Assembly: GCA_902766845.1 (NCBI GenBank)
Contig: CACXFD010000104.1
Coordinates: 1 to 8,123 of the forward strand
Length of the DNA stretch: 8,123 bases
Origin: an uncultured Lachnospiraceae bacterium
GTDB lineage: Bacteria > Bacillota > Clostridia > Lachnospirales > Lachnospiraceae
Reading direction: 5' to 3'
Below, piece after piece: positions 1 to 5,818 of this stretch. The position numbers and the translations under genes were made by a program. Within the stretch, counting starts at the first letter, position 1; each line of letters begins with the position of its first letter. The notes beneath the pieces are model-generated. The model ran no database searches. It saw only the letters and a program-made list of their open reading frames with translations, and was not told the DNA's origin.

Positions 1-602
1 CCCTGACCACCCGTGAACTGGCCCGCATGATCAAGCGCGCCGGCATCGTCTTCAACGAGCTGCCGGACGAAGAGTGCGATCCGGCCCTCGGCATCGCCTC
101 CGGCGCCGGCCATATCTTCGGCGCGACCGGCGGTGTCATGGAAGCGGCCCTGCGTACCGTGGCGGAGATCGTGACCGGCAAGAGCCTGGAGCGTCCGGAA
201 TTCCATGAGGTCCGCGGCGTCGAGGCCATCAAGGAAGCCGAATACGATCTGGCCGGCACCAAGGTCAAGGTCGCGGTCACCAGCGGCCTGCGCAACGCGG
301 CGGCCCTGCTGGACAAGATCAAGGCCGGCGAAGCGGATTATCAGTTCGTCGAAGTCATGGCCTGCCCCGGCGGCTGCGTCAACGGCGGCGGCCAGCCTCA
401 CCAGCCCGGCTACGTCCGCAACTTCACGGATCTGCGTGCGGAGCGCGCGAAGGCCCTGTACTCTGAGGACGAGGCCATGACCCTTCGCAAGAGCCATGAG
501 AACCCGGTCGTCAAGGAAGTCTATAAGGAGTTCCTGGAGAAGCCCGGCAGCCATAAGGCTCACGAGATCCTGCACACCACGTATGTGAACCGCGGACTGT
601 AA
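1..602 (+). CDS. hydA: [FeFe] hydrogenase catalytic subunit, C-terminal fragment (5' end outside window)
   Basis: The open frame enters from the left edge (first full codon at base 3) and ends with TAA at 600-602, leaving the last 199 residues. Two signature regions of the H-cluster domain are visible. The first is the L2-type stretch SGAGHIFGATGGVMEAALR (about bases 99-155). The second is the L3 motif ExMxCxxGCxxGGGQP as EVMACPGGCVNGGGQP (351-398), whose two cysteines (363-365 and 375-377) in this family ligate the [4Fe-4S] part of the H-cluster and bridge it to the di-iron site. The last ~60 residues match the small-subunit-like tail, with LRKSHENP and a SHKAHEILHTTY end. The enzyme interconverts protons and H2 using ferredoxin and/or NAD(P)H in the cytoplasm of anaerobes. 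The N-terminal iron-sulfur domains are not in the window, so whether this is a monomeric ferredoxin enzyme or a subunit of a bifurcating or NADP-linked (Hnd-type) complex cannot be decided. The gene symbol is therefore generic. A terminator follows at 722-757. Confidence 0.95.
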   Translation, partial: LTTRELARMIKRAGIVFNELPDEECDPALGIASGAGHIFGATGGVMEAALRTVAEIVTGKSLERPEFHEVRGVEAIKEAEYDLAGTKVKVAVTSGLRNAAALLDKIKAGEADYQFVEVMACPGGCVNGGGQPHQPGYVRNFTDLRAERAKALYSEDEAMTLRKSHENPVVKEVYKEFLEKPGSHKAHEILHTTYVNRGL

Positions 603-721
603 AAAGAAACGGATCTAACCGCTTCGGAAGGGCTGCTTCAGATGCCGTGACCCGCTGAGAACGCGGGATCGTGCGGAAGAATAAGCCGTTCCGGTTCGTC
701 CGGTCATCGGCCGGAAAAAGG

Positions 722-757
722 ACCGCCGCTCTGAGAGATCAGGGCGGCGGTTTCTTT
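722..757 (+). terminator. intrinsic terminator after the hydrogenase, in the leader of the DUF4230 gene
   Basis: A 13-bp stem (722-734 with 739-751, one G-T wobble) closes a GAGA loop (735-738) and runs into TTTCTTT (751-757). This is a convincing Rho-independent terminator, 120 nt after the hydrogenase stop. The T-run ends only 14 nt before the next start codon and abuts its ribosome binding site. It therefore either terminates hydrogenase transcripts incompletely or acts as an attenuator in the DUF4230 leader. Confidence 0.85.
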
Positions 758-771
758 ATAGGGGGGAGAGT

Positions 772-1842
772 ATGGCAAAGAACGACGACGTGACGATCCA
801 GGCCAAGGCGGAGACCGTAGAGGGAGAAAAGGCCAAAGCGCAGCAGAAGGACGCGGAAAAGATCCGCGAGAAGGCCGCCGAAGCCGCCCGAAAGGCCGAT
901 GAAGCGCATGCCGAGGCCGAGCGCAGGCGCGAGGAAGCCGAAAAGGAAAAGAAGCGTCTCGAGGAAGAACGCCGCAAGGCGGCGGAGGAAGCCGCGAAGA
1001 AGGCCGAGGCAGAGGCCAAGGCCGCCGCGGAGGCGGCCGCCAAAGCGCAGAAAGAGGCGGAAGACCGCAACCAGCAGGTCCTCGCGGCGGCCGGGACGCT
1101 CCTGGCCGGCGCCGCCGGAGCGGCCGCCAAGTCCAAGACGACCGGATCGTTCCTGAAGGGACTCGTGGCCGGCGTGCTGGTCGGCGCGATCGTGATGTTC
1201 CTGATCCTGAAGGGGCTGGGCGGGGGCCTGGGGCCGCAGTTGCCTACGATATCGCCGTTTGCGCCCAATGAAGCGCTCGAGACCGCGGACGTGGTGCTCG
1301 AGACGAACGCGGTCACGTTCACGGCCGCGGACTTCCAGGAGGCCGTCCTCGGCGGCTGCTCCGAGCACCAGGAGCTGATCGTGATGGAGCAGGAGCTGGC
1401 CATTCCGACCACGGTCACGAAAGCCGGCCTCGGAGGCCTTTCGATCTTCACCAAGATGAAGACGATCACCTATCACGGCAGCGGCATCTATACCGTGGAC
1501 CTGAGCCGCATGGACGCGGACCATATCGATGTGTCCGAAGCCGAGCGGACCGTGACCGTGCGCATCCCGCACGCTTCGCTCCAGTACGTGGTGCCGGACA
1601 TGAGCGCCACGGAATTCGAGGACACCGAGAAGGGCCTGCTGGCCTTCGGCGACATCAAGCTGACGGCCGAGCAGCAGAAGGAGCTCGAGGTGTCGGTCAC
1701 CGAATCGATGCGCGAGCGTCTGACGCAGCCCGACATGTTCGCGCTCGCGGACGAGTACGCAACGCTCAAGACCTGGGAGATCTTCCAGCCGCTGATCAGC
1801 GCGGTATCGCCCGAGTACAAAGTGGTGGTGACGTTCGAGTAA
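772..1842 (+). CDS. membrane-anchored coiled-coil protein with C-terminal DUF4230 domain
   Basis: 356 residues. The ATG at 772 has a GGGGGAG ribosome binding site at 762-768. Residues ~15-101 are almost entirely Ala, Glu, Lys and Arg, reading as a long TolA-like charged coiled coil. A small-residue Ala/Gly stretch (~103-119) is followed by Lys120/Lys122/Lys129 and one clear membrane helix at ~130-147, so by the positive-inside rule the coiled coil should be cytoplasmic and the C-terminus external. Residues ~176-355 have the shape of DUF4230: a start resembling L-E-T, then YHGSGIYTVDLS, a VTVRIPHASL strand, and a final helix and beta end VVVTFE. DUF4230 proteins are usually small single-pass membrane proteins of unknown function. 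The extended cytoplasmic coiled coil is larger than the short N-terminus I expect for the family (family knowledge, not checked). No enzymatic residues are recognised. It is co-directional with the hydrogenase and the Nudix gene, without evident functional linkage. Confidence 0.85.
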   Translation: MAKNDDVTIQAKAETVEGEKAKAQQKDAEKIREKAAEAARKADEAHAEAERRREEAEKEKKRLEEERRKAAEEAAKKAEAEAKAAAEAAAKAQKEAEDRNQQVLAAAGTLLAGAAGAAAKSKTTGSFLKGLVAGVLVGAIVMFLILKGLGGGLGPQLPTISPFAPNEALETADVVLETNAVTFTAADFQEAVLGGCSEHQELIVMEQELAIPTTVTKAGLGGLSIFTKMKTITYHGSGIYTVDLSRMDADHIDVSEAERTVTVRIPHASLQYVVPDMSATEFEDTEKGLLAFGDIKLTAEQQKELEVSVTESMRERLTQPDMFALADEYATLKTWEIFQPLISAVSPEYKVVVTFE

Positions 1843-1870
1843 AGGCCGGAAGATCATCAGACGAGCTGTC

Positions 1871-1996
1871 GGGGCCGGCCGGATGTGCGGCCGGGCGACG
1901 CGGCTTGACCGCTGCCGGTAAAGGCAGCAAGGCCGCGGCCGGGAAACAGCCGGAACAGGTTCGGACAGACGGCCGGCCCCGAACGGGGCCGGCCGT
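1871..1996 (+). other. GC-rich structured intergenic region or leader before the Nudix gene
   Basis: Several stems can be drawn: 1875-1881 with 1888-1894 (7 bp), 1911-1916 with 1923-1928 (GCTGCC/GGCAGC, 6 bp) extended by 1900-1906 with 1929-1936, and the strong terminal hairpin at 1969-1996. The 12-mer CGGGGCCGGCCG occurs twice, at 1870-1881 and 1984-1995. The 5' arm of the last hairpin could therefore pair with either copy, giving mutually exclusive folds. High GC makes chance pairing common, so this may be no more than a structured spacer. I do not recognise a known riboswitch class. Confidence 0.4.
1969..1996 (+). terminator. perfect 12-bp hairpin abutting the Nudix ribosome binding site (terminator-like, no T-run)
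   Basis: ACGGCCGGCCCC (1969-1980) and GGGGCCGGCCGT (1985-1996) form a perfect 12-bp stem around a GAAC loop. It ends 3 nt before the ribosome binding site GGAGGA (2000-2005). The following bases (ATCGGAGG) are not a T-run, so a classical intrinsic terminator is doubtful. Alternatives are an RNA-stabilising or processing hairpin between co-transcribed genes, or a structure that tunes access to the ribosome binding site. Confidence 0.45.
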
Positions 1997-2010
1997 ATCG
2001 GAGGAAGCGA

Positions 2011-2406
2011 ATGAAAGAGATCGACAAGATCGCCCTGATCCATGTGAGGGACGGAAAGATCCTGAGCTCCCGCACGCGCGGGAAGGACACCTGGTACATC
2101 CCGGGCGGGAAGCGCGAGCCCGGCGAGACCGACGTGCAGACGCTGGTCCGCGAGATCCGCGAGGAACTGTGCGTTGCGATCCGGCCGGAGTCGGTCCGCC
2201 CCTACGGCGTCTTTACCGCACAGGCGCATGGCCACGCGGAGGGCGTCCTCGTGCGCATGACCTGCTACGAGGCGAAGTATGACGGGATCCCGCAGCCCGG
2301 CCACGAGATCGAGGAGATCGGCTGGCTGTCATACGAAGGCCGGGAGCGGAGCTCCCCGGTGGACCGGCTGATCTTTGACGATCTGCGGGAAAAGGGGAGG
2401 CTGTGA
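2011..2406 (+). CDS. Nudix hydrolase (MutT-like)
   Basis: 131 residues, which is typical for a minimal Nudix protein. The ATG at 2011 is preceded by GGAGGA at 2000-2005. The Nudix box GX5EX7REUXEEXGU is present at residues 33-55: Gly33, Glu39, Arg47-Glu48, Glu51-Glu52. These glutamates bind Mg2+ and catalyse hydrolysis of a nucleoside diphosphate linked to X. The final Gly of the box is Cys54 instead, in REELCV. The preceding strand WYIPGGK (residues 28-34) is the usual lead into the box. Family members clean up oxidised or surplus nucleotides, or hydrolyse NDP-sugars and similar compounds in the cytoplasm. The substrate cannot be read from this sequence. The stop TGA (2404-2406) touches the first base of the convergent terminator. 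A promoter is not evident, so the gene may be co-transcribed with the DUF4230 gene. Confidence 0.92.
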   Translation: MKEIDKIALIHVRDGKILSSRTRGKDTWYIPGGKREPGETDVQTLVREIREELCVAIRPESVRPYGVFTAQAHGHAEGVLVRMTCYEAKYDGIPQPGHEIEEIGWLSYEGRERSSPVDRLIFDDLREKGRL

Positions 2407-2445
2407 AGAAGAGCAGCCGGGACGGATGTCCCGACTGCTCTTCTT
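2406..2445. terminator. bidirectional terminator between the convergent Nudix and reductase genes
   Basis: Bases 2406-2423 pair with 2428-2445 in an 18-bp stem with one C-A mismatch and a GGAT loop. The outer stem is AAGAAGAG on one side and CTCTTCTT on the other, so a pyrimidine-rich 3' side appears on both strands. The first base of the stem is the last base of the Nudix stop codon. On the minus strand it lies 41 nt after the reductase stop. Confidence 0.85.
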
Positions 2446-2486
2446 ATGCGTGCGGCCATTTACAGGATCGCAGCGGCCTGCAACCG

Positions 2487-3596
2487 TTATTGATCCAGCT
2501 TCTCCGACGCCTTCGCGAGCTCTTCGATGATCGCGATATGCTGGGGGCAGGCGCTCTCGCACTGGCCGCAGCCGATGCAGTCGCGCGCGCGGCCGGAGCC
2601 GAGGGTGACCTGGCCCTGATAGTAGAAGTGCGGGCGGTTGTGCTCGCCGAAGGTCAGGATCTGATTATAGGCAAGGAACACGTCCGGGATGCGGATTCCC
2701 ATCGGACAGCCGTCCACGCAGTAGCGGCATCCGGTGCAGGGCACGGTCGGGACCGACAGCAGGATCCCGCGGGTCTTGCGGAGCGCGTCCAGTTCGATGC
2801 GGGTAAGGGGTTGCGGATCGTCGAAGACGGCAGCGTTGTCCGTGAGCTGCTCCGGCGCGTTCATGCCGGACAGGACCATGCGCACGCCGGACAGGCCGGC
2901 CGCAAAGCGCAGGGCCCAGGAGGCCGGGGACGCATCGGGCTGCAGCGCCCGGAGCGGCTCGGCAGCCGCAGGCGGCAGTGAGGCCAGGATCCCGCCCTTG
3001 ACCGGCTCCATCACGACCACGTCCACATCGTGCCGGCGCGCGGTCTCGTAATTGCTCTCCGCCCAGACCACATCGCTGTTCCAGTCCACGTAGTTGAGCT
3101 GGAGCTGGACAAAGTCCACTTCGGGGTGCTCGGTCAGCAGGCGGTCCAGCAGGTCGGGACGGCCGTGGAACGAGAACCCGAACGCGCCGATCTTGCCCTC
3201 TTCCTTCATGCGCGCGCCGAATTCCCAGCACCCGTAGTCTTCATAGATGGTGCCGCGCGATTCCTGGACACTGTGCAGCAGGTAGTAATCAAAATAGTCG
3301 ACGCCGCAGCGCGCGAGCTGGTCCGCGAACATATCCGCAGGCAAGTAGTCGGGCCGGAGTTTCCAGCCGGCCATCTTGGTCGCGATCCGGTAGCTTTCGC
3401 GCGGGTGGCGCTCGGCCACGGCCCGGCGGAAGGCTTCTTCGGAGCCCTCGTAGACATAGGCCGTGTCAAAGTAGGTGTAGCCGCGGGCCAGGAACTCGTC
3501 CGCCAGCTGGCAGACCTTGTCGAGGCAGATCTCGCCGTTTTCCTTGGGCAGGCGCATCAGGCCGAAGCCCAGTTTCTTGTCGGGCCAGGTGGTCAT
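2487..3596 (-). CDS. aldo/keto reductase with C-terminal 2x[4Fe-4S] ferredoxin domain
   Basis: 369 residues from the ATG at 3596. This start is chosen because AGGAGG lies 9 nt upstream (3606-3611) and MTTWPDKKLGFGLMRLP is the normal family N-terminus. An in-frame ATG at 3650 has no ribosome binding site. The N-terminal ~270 residues form the AKR TIM barrel with the catalytic tetrad Asp44, Tyr49 (FDTAYVYEG), Lys74 (ATKMAGW) and His108 (YLLHSV). The C-terminus carries two CxxCxxCxxxC clusters, at Cys287/290/293/297 and Cys340/343/346/350. Such AKR-ferredoxin fusions (COG1453 type) are common in anaerobes and are expected to couple NAD(P)H or ferredoxin electron transfer to reduction of a carbonyl. 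The substrate is unknown. The gene appears to be transcribed alone: it has the regulator's terminator upstream and the shared terminator downstream. No convincing -35/-10 pair was found in the 70 nt upstream. Confidence 0.93.
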   Translation of the reverse strand: MTTWPDKKLGFGLMRLPKENGEICLDKVCQLADEFLARGYTYFDTAYVYEGSEEAFRRAVAERHPRESYRIATKMAGWKLRPDYLPADMFADQLARCGVDYFDYYLLHSVQESRGTIYEDYGCWEFGARMKEEGKIGAFGFSFHGRPDLLDRLLTEHPEVDFVQLQLNYVDWNSDVVWAESNYETARRHDVDVVVMEPVKGGILASLPPAAAEPLRALQPDASPASWALRFAAGLSGVRMVLSGMNAPEQLTDNAAVFDDPQPLTRIELDALRKTRGILLSVPTVPCTGCRYCVDGCPMGIRIPDVFLAYNQILTFGEHNRPHFYYQGQVTLGSGRARDCIGCGQCESACPQHIAIIEELAKASEKLDQ

Positions 3597-3665
3597 GTGT
3601 CGAGTCCTCCTTATACGCAGAATGGGAACAGTCTGATTATGGTCTGCCAAAAAACTTACCGTGAA

Positions 3666-3691
3666 AGGCCCGTGCAGTCATGCGCGGGCCT
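3666..3691 (-). terminator. probable terminator of the LysR-type regulator gene
   Basis: Bases 3666-3676 and 3681-3691 form an 11-bp stem with one G-T wobble around a GTCA loop. On the minus strand it is followed by TTTCAC, only a short T-run. It lies 46 nt after the regulator's stop and 95 nt before the reductase start, so it would separate the two minus-strand genes. The plus-strand side (CTCTTCTGTTTG) is more T-rich, but no plus-strand gene ends here. Confidence 0.55.
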
Positions 3692-3737
3692 CTCTTCTGT
3701 TTGTTGGAGCAGTTTCTTTGGCCTATACGGCCCCTTT

Positions 3738-4655
3738 TCAAAGCACTTCTGAATAGTATTCTTCCGAATGGAAATAATCGACGATCAACTGCTTGACTTC
3801 TGACACAGCCGGACGAATGTCTCCGGTCCGCCAGTAGATGGAGCGGCTGATCGTACACCAGGGCTCTTCAAGCTGTATGATTCGGTAGCGGTCTCTGTAA
3901 TAGGGCTTTTCTTTCTGGATGAACAGTTGGTAGGATTCCTCCGTCAGCAGGGTGATGTAATCGTTGATGTAGATGGATTTGAGGATATCGCCCAGACGGT
4001 CTCCCTTGAACATGATTCGCGGGGAGAAGCCGGCAGAACTGCAAATAGCTTCCATGCGGCGGCGTGGCCCGGTCTTTTCGCGAAACGTCGCAAAATTGCA
4101 GTTTTTAAGCGAAAAAATGCTGACATGTTCGTTCTGGGCCAACGGATGCTCCCGCGAGACGATCGCGGCCATGCGTTCCGAAGTCAGGACTTCACTCGAG
4201 AGCGCAGGGGAATGAATCGGCATCGATGTGATGCAAAGGTCGATGTTTTTGGAAATGAACTTTGCGATGATCCGGTCTTCTGAATCGTGAATAGAATTCA
4301 GAGACAGGTTGATCTTGCTTGCGAGGATCTGTTCAAGCAGGCCCGGAAAGAGCTCCAGCGGCGGTGACAGCAGCTGCACGGAGCGCTCCTGGGCTTCTTT
4401 CATGGATTGAAGCTGCTGGGCGGCAGCATCGAACTGGGCGAGGATATTCTCTGTATACTGGAGAAAGACCTCGCCATATTCATTCAGGACGATGCTGCGG
4501 CCATGACGGTCGAACAGCAGAACGCCCAGCTCTGCCTCCAGTCGCTTGATTGAGGAGGACAGGGCAGGTTGAGTAATATTGAGCTGTTCCGCCGCGCGTG
4601 TCATTTGTTCGAGATGAGCTGCGACTTGGAAGTATTCGAGCTGTTGTTTATCCAT
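3738..4655 (-). CDS. LysR-type transcriptional regulator
   Basis: 305 residues, the standard family length. The start at 4655 (MDKQQLEYF) fits the usual LysR N-terminus and has AAGGA at 4665-4669, 9 nt upstream. An upstream in-frame ATG at 4694 is unlikely. The winged helix-turn-helix occupies residues ~1-60, with the recognition segment TRAAEQLNITQPALSSSIKR. A linker helix (~60-90) leads to the LysR substrate-binding domain (~90-290). The protein should bind the divergent intergenic region as a tetramer and activate the cupin/carrier/oxidoreductase genes when an inducer, often the pathway substrate or an intermediate, is bound. Negative autoregulation is usual in the family. The gene is noticeably less GC-rich than the left-hand genes (about 47% in a sampled line). 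The inducer cannot be predicted. Confidence 0.93.
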   Translation of the reverse strand: MDKQQLEYFQVAAHLEQMTRAAEQLNITQPALSSSIKRLEAELGVLLFDRHGRSIVLNEYGEVFLQYTENILAQFDAAAQQLQSMKEAQERSVQLLSPPLELFPGLLEQILASKINLSLNSIHDSEDRIIAKFISKNIDLCITSMPIHSPALSSEVLTSERMAAIVSREHPLAQNEHVSIFSLKNCNFATFREKTGPRRRMEAICSSAGFSPRIMFKGDRLGDILKSIYINDYITLLTEESYQLFIQKEKPYYRDRYRIIQLEEPWCTISRSIYWRTGDIRPAVSEVKQLIVDYFHSEEYYSEVL

Positions 4656-4709
4656 AACGGACGATCCTTCCCACGTGGAGAACGACACCTGCACATGATC
4701 GATAAATAA

Positions 4710-4738
4710 ATTTTATCACGTTATAAGGAAAAGCGCAA
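4710..4738 (-). promoter_or_regulatory. predicted sigma-70-type promoter of the LysR-type regulator
   Basis: Read on the minus strand: TTGCGC (-35, bases 4738-4733), a 17-nt spacer, and TAAAAT (-10, bases 4715-4710). This places transcription start near 4703 and gives a leader of about 47 nt. It sits in the most AT-rich part of the window (35% GC in the line at 4681-4740). Confidence 0.5.
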
Positions 4739-4753
4739 GTGGGTTCGGACGTT

Positions 4754-4770
4754 ATCAGCCGGTTTTTGAT
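4754..4770. promoter_or_regulatory. candidate LysR-family binding dyad, ATCA-N9-TGAT
   Basis: An imperfectly spaced dyad, ATCA (4754-4757) and TGAT (4767-4770), lies between the divergent genes, just upstream of the regulator's -35 box. TTATCA also recurs at 4713-4718 and 4752-4757, and its complement TGATAA at 4874-4879. The spacing is two bases longer than the ATAC-N7-GTAT form of the T-N11-A box, so the call is weak. Confidence 0.3.
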
Positions 4771-4808
4771 TTCCAATTGGACAGGATGACGGCATACAGG
4801 TAAGATGA

Positions 4809-4823
4809 GGTTACAGAATAACC
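4809..4823. promoter_or_regulatory. candidate operator: perfect 15-bp dyad GGTTA-N5-TAACC
   Basis: GGTTACAGAATAACC is a perfect inverted repeat with the 15-bp size of LysR-family recognition sites, although the symmetrical T/A pair is one base further in than in the strict T-N11-A form. Its centre (4816) is about 71 bases before the transcription start predicted from GATAAT at 4875-4880, close to the usual -65 recognition position for LysR activators. Binding is inferred from position and symmetry. Confidence 0.4.
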
Positions 4824-4874
4824 GGCAAACCGCACAAGGAATCTGCGCGACCGGTACTATAGTTGAGCACCTTT

Positions 4875-4880
4875 GATAAT
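4875..4880 (+). promoter_or_regulatory. possible -10 element (GATAAT) for the cupin-carrier-oxidoreductase genes
   Basis: GATAAT matches TATAAT at five of six positions and lies 30 nt before the cupin start codon. No acceptable -35 box is found 16-18 nt upstream, which would fit an activator-dependent promoter. A palindromic ACTATAGT (4856-4863) occupies roughly the -35 region. An alternative promoter, TTGGAC (4777-4782), 18 nt, TAAGAT (4801-4806), cannot be excluded. Confidence 0.3.
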
Positions 4881-4909
4881 ATGTTGACAAGCGAAAGGAG
4901 ATGCTGTCT

Positions 4910-5764
4910 ATGGGAGAGAAAATCACCCACATCATGGATGTTCCGTTTCAGGAAGCTCGAGAAGGGACTAAATGGCGCATCCTTCAGCTCGATCCGAGAA
5001 ATGCATGTCCTTCCTCTCTGATCGGAAATGCGGCCTGGTTTTACGGTGCGGAGGATCCGAAGAAAGCGGAGCATAAGCACAATATCGGAGAAGTGGTCGC
5101 CTATTTCGGTTCAGACTGGGAGCATCCGGAAAAGATGAACGGCCAGGTGACCATCTGGATGAAGAAAGAGAAACATGTCTTCGACAAGAGCTTCATGATG
5201 TATGCGCCTCCCGGCGATGAACACTGCCCATACACGATCGATGCTGTTGACCGTCCGCTTTATCATACGGCGTATCCGATCGGGCGCGGCATCAAGTCCG
5301 AGCGTTTCCCGGAAGCTGTTGTGGAAGAGGAAGAACGTTCCGAACCGCAATACGACGCCTGCTTTATTACGGATGCCGAAGGCCGTAAGAAACCGCTGCT
5401 GGACGGAGAAGTCCCGATCCTGCACCTGGATGACGAGAAATACGAAAAGGCGCCGACAATCGATCTGTCCTGGCTGACGAAGGGCGACGTCACGGTCGTC
5501 GAAGAACGAGTTCAGGAAAAGGACGAACAGTATCTGTTCATGGGCTCTGATTGGGAGAACGCTCTGAAGCTGCATGCGTCCGTCACCGTCACGGTGAACG
5601 GAGACACCTATGAACTGGATCATCCGGCGTATATCTGGGCCCCGAAGGGTACGCGTTTGGAGATCAAAGTCGGAGCGCTCGAAGCTCCGGTCATGCTGTC
5701 GGTCTGCAGCCCGTCCGATGCCGATCCTTGGTATCCGGAGTTCAAGCAGGTAAAGACCGCATAA
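4910..5764 (+). CDS. bicupin-fold protein, probable catabolic enzyme or binding protein
   Basis: 284 residues. The start at 4910 is chosen because AAAGGAG (4894-4900) is 9 nt upstream. The in-frame ATG at 4901 sits directly on that ribosome binding site. Two cupin-like halves are visible. The first keeps a full metal site: His55, His57 and Glu61 (HKHNIGE) in motif 1, and His105 in motif 2 (PPGDEH). The second repeats the landmarks exactly 145 residues later (GSDWE at 67-71 and 212-216, AP-G at 99-102 and 244-247), but has Arg200, Gln202, Glu206 and Leu250 at the ligand positions. Half one is therefore probably catalytic and half two structural or regulatory. No signal peptide is present, so the protein is cytoplasmic. 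Cupins in such loci are often isomerases, decarboxylases, lyases or dioxygenases, and dioxygenase activity seems less likely in an anaerobe. The reaction is unknown. First gene after the LysR-regulated promoter, 54 nt before the carrier gene. Confidence 0.75.
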   Translation: MGEKITHIMDVPFQEAREGTKWRILQLDPRNACPSSLIGNAAWFYGAEDPKKAEHKHNIGEVVAYFGSDWEHPEKMNGQVTIWMKKEKHVFDKSFMMYAPPGDEHCPYTIDAVDRPLYHTAYPIGRGIKSERFPEAVVEEEERSEPQYDACFITDAEGRKKPLLDGEVPILHLDDEKYEKAPTIDLSWLTKGDVTVVEERVQEKDEQYLFMGSDWENALKLHASVTVTVNGDTYELDHPAYIWAPKGTRLEIKVGALEAPVMLSVCSPSDADPWYPEFKQVKTA

Positions 5765-5818
5765 GGAAGGATACACTGCCGTATCACATAAACCTTCATC
5801 AGAAGAAAGGAAAAAGCT

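Noticed and set aside
603..771. TPP riboswitch, suggested by CTGAGA-like strings at 654-660 and 731-737
   Set aside because: The other conserved TPP-aptamer segments are not present, and one of the strings is simply part of the terminator stem-loop.
1871..1996. Known riboswitch or structured RNA (cobalamin, THF, T-box) before the Nudix gene
   Set aside because: None of the diagnostic conserved boxes was found. Only composition-driven stems support structure.
739..2304. Long minus-strand open frame (521 codons) opposite the DUF4230 and Nudix genes
   Set aside because: It spans two recognisable plus-strand genes, its translation is Arg/Leu/Gly-rich low complexity, and it arises from high GC at third codon positions.
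3597..3650. Upstream start (ATG at 3650) for the aldo/keto reductase
   Set aside because: It has no ribosome binding site and the extra 18 residues do not resemble the family. The start at 3596 has a perfect AGGAGG.
3030..3752. Plus-strand open frame opposite the start of the aldo/keto reductase
   Set aside because: It is antisense to a gene with a clear catalytic tetrad and Fe-S motifs, and no ribosome binding site or family resemblance is seen.
4656..4694. Upstream start (ATG at 4694) for the LysR-type regulator
   Set aside because: The predicted transcription start near 4703 leaves no room for a ribosome binding site, and the start at 4655 gives the canonical LysR N-terminus.
4901..4909. 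ATG at 4901 as start of the bicupin gene
   Set aside because: It overlaps the edge of the AAAGGAG ribosome binding site. The ATG at 4910 has a proper 9-nt spacer.
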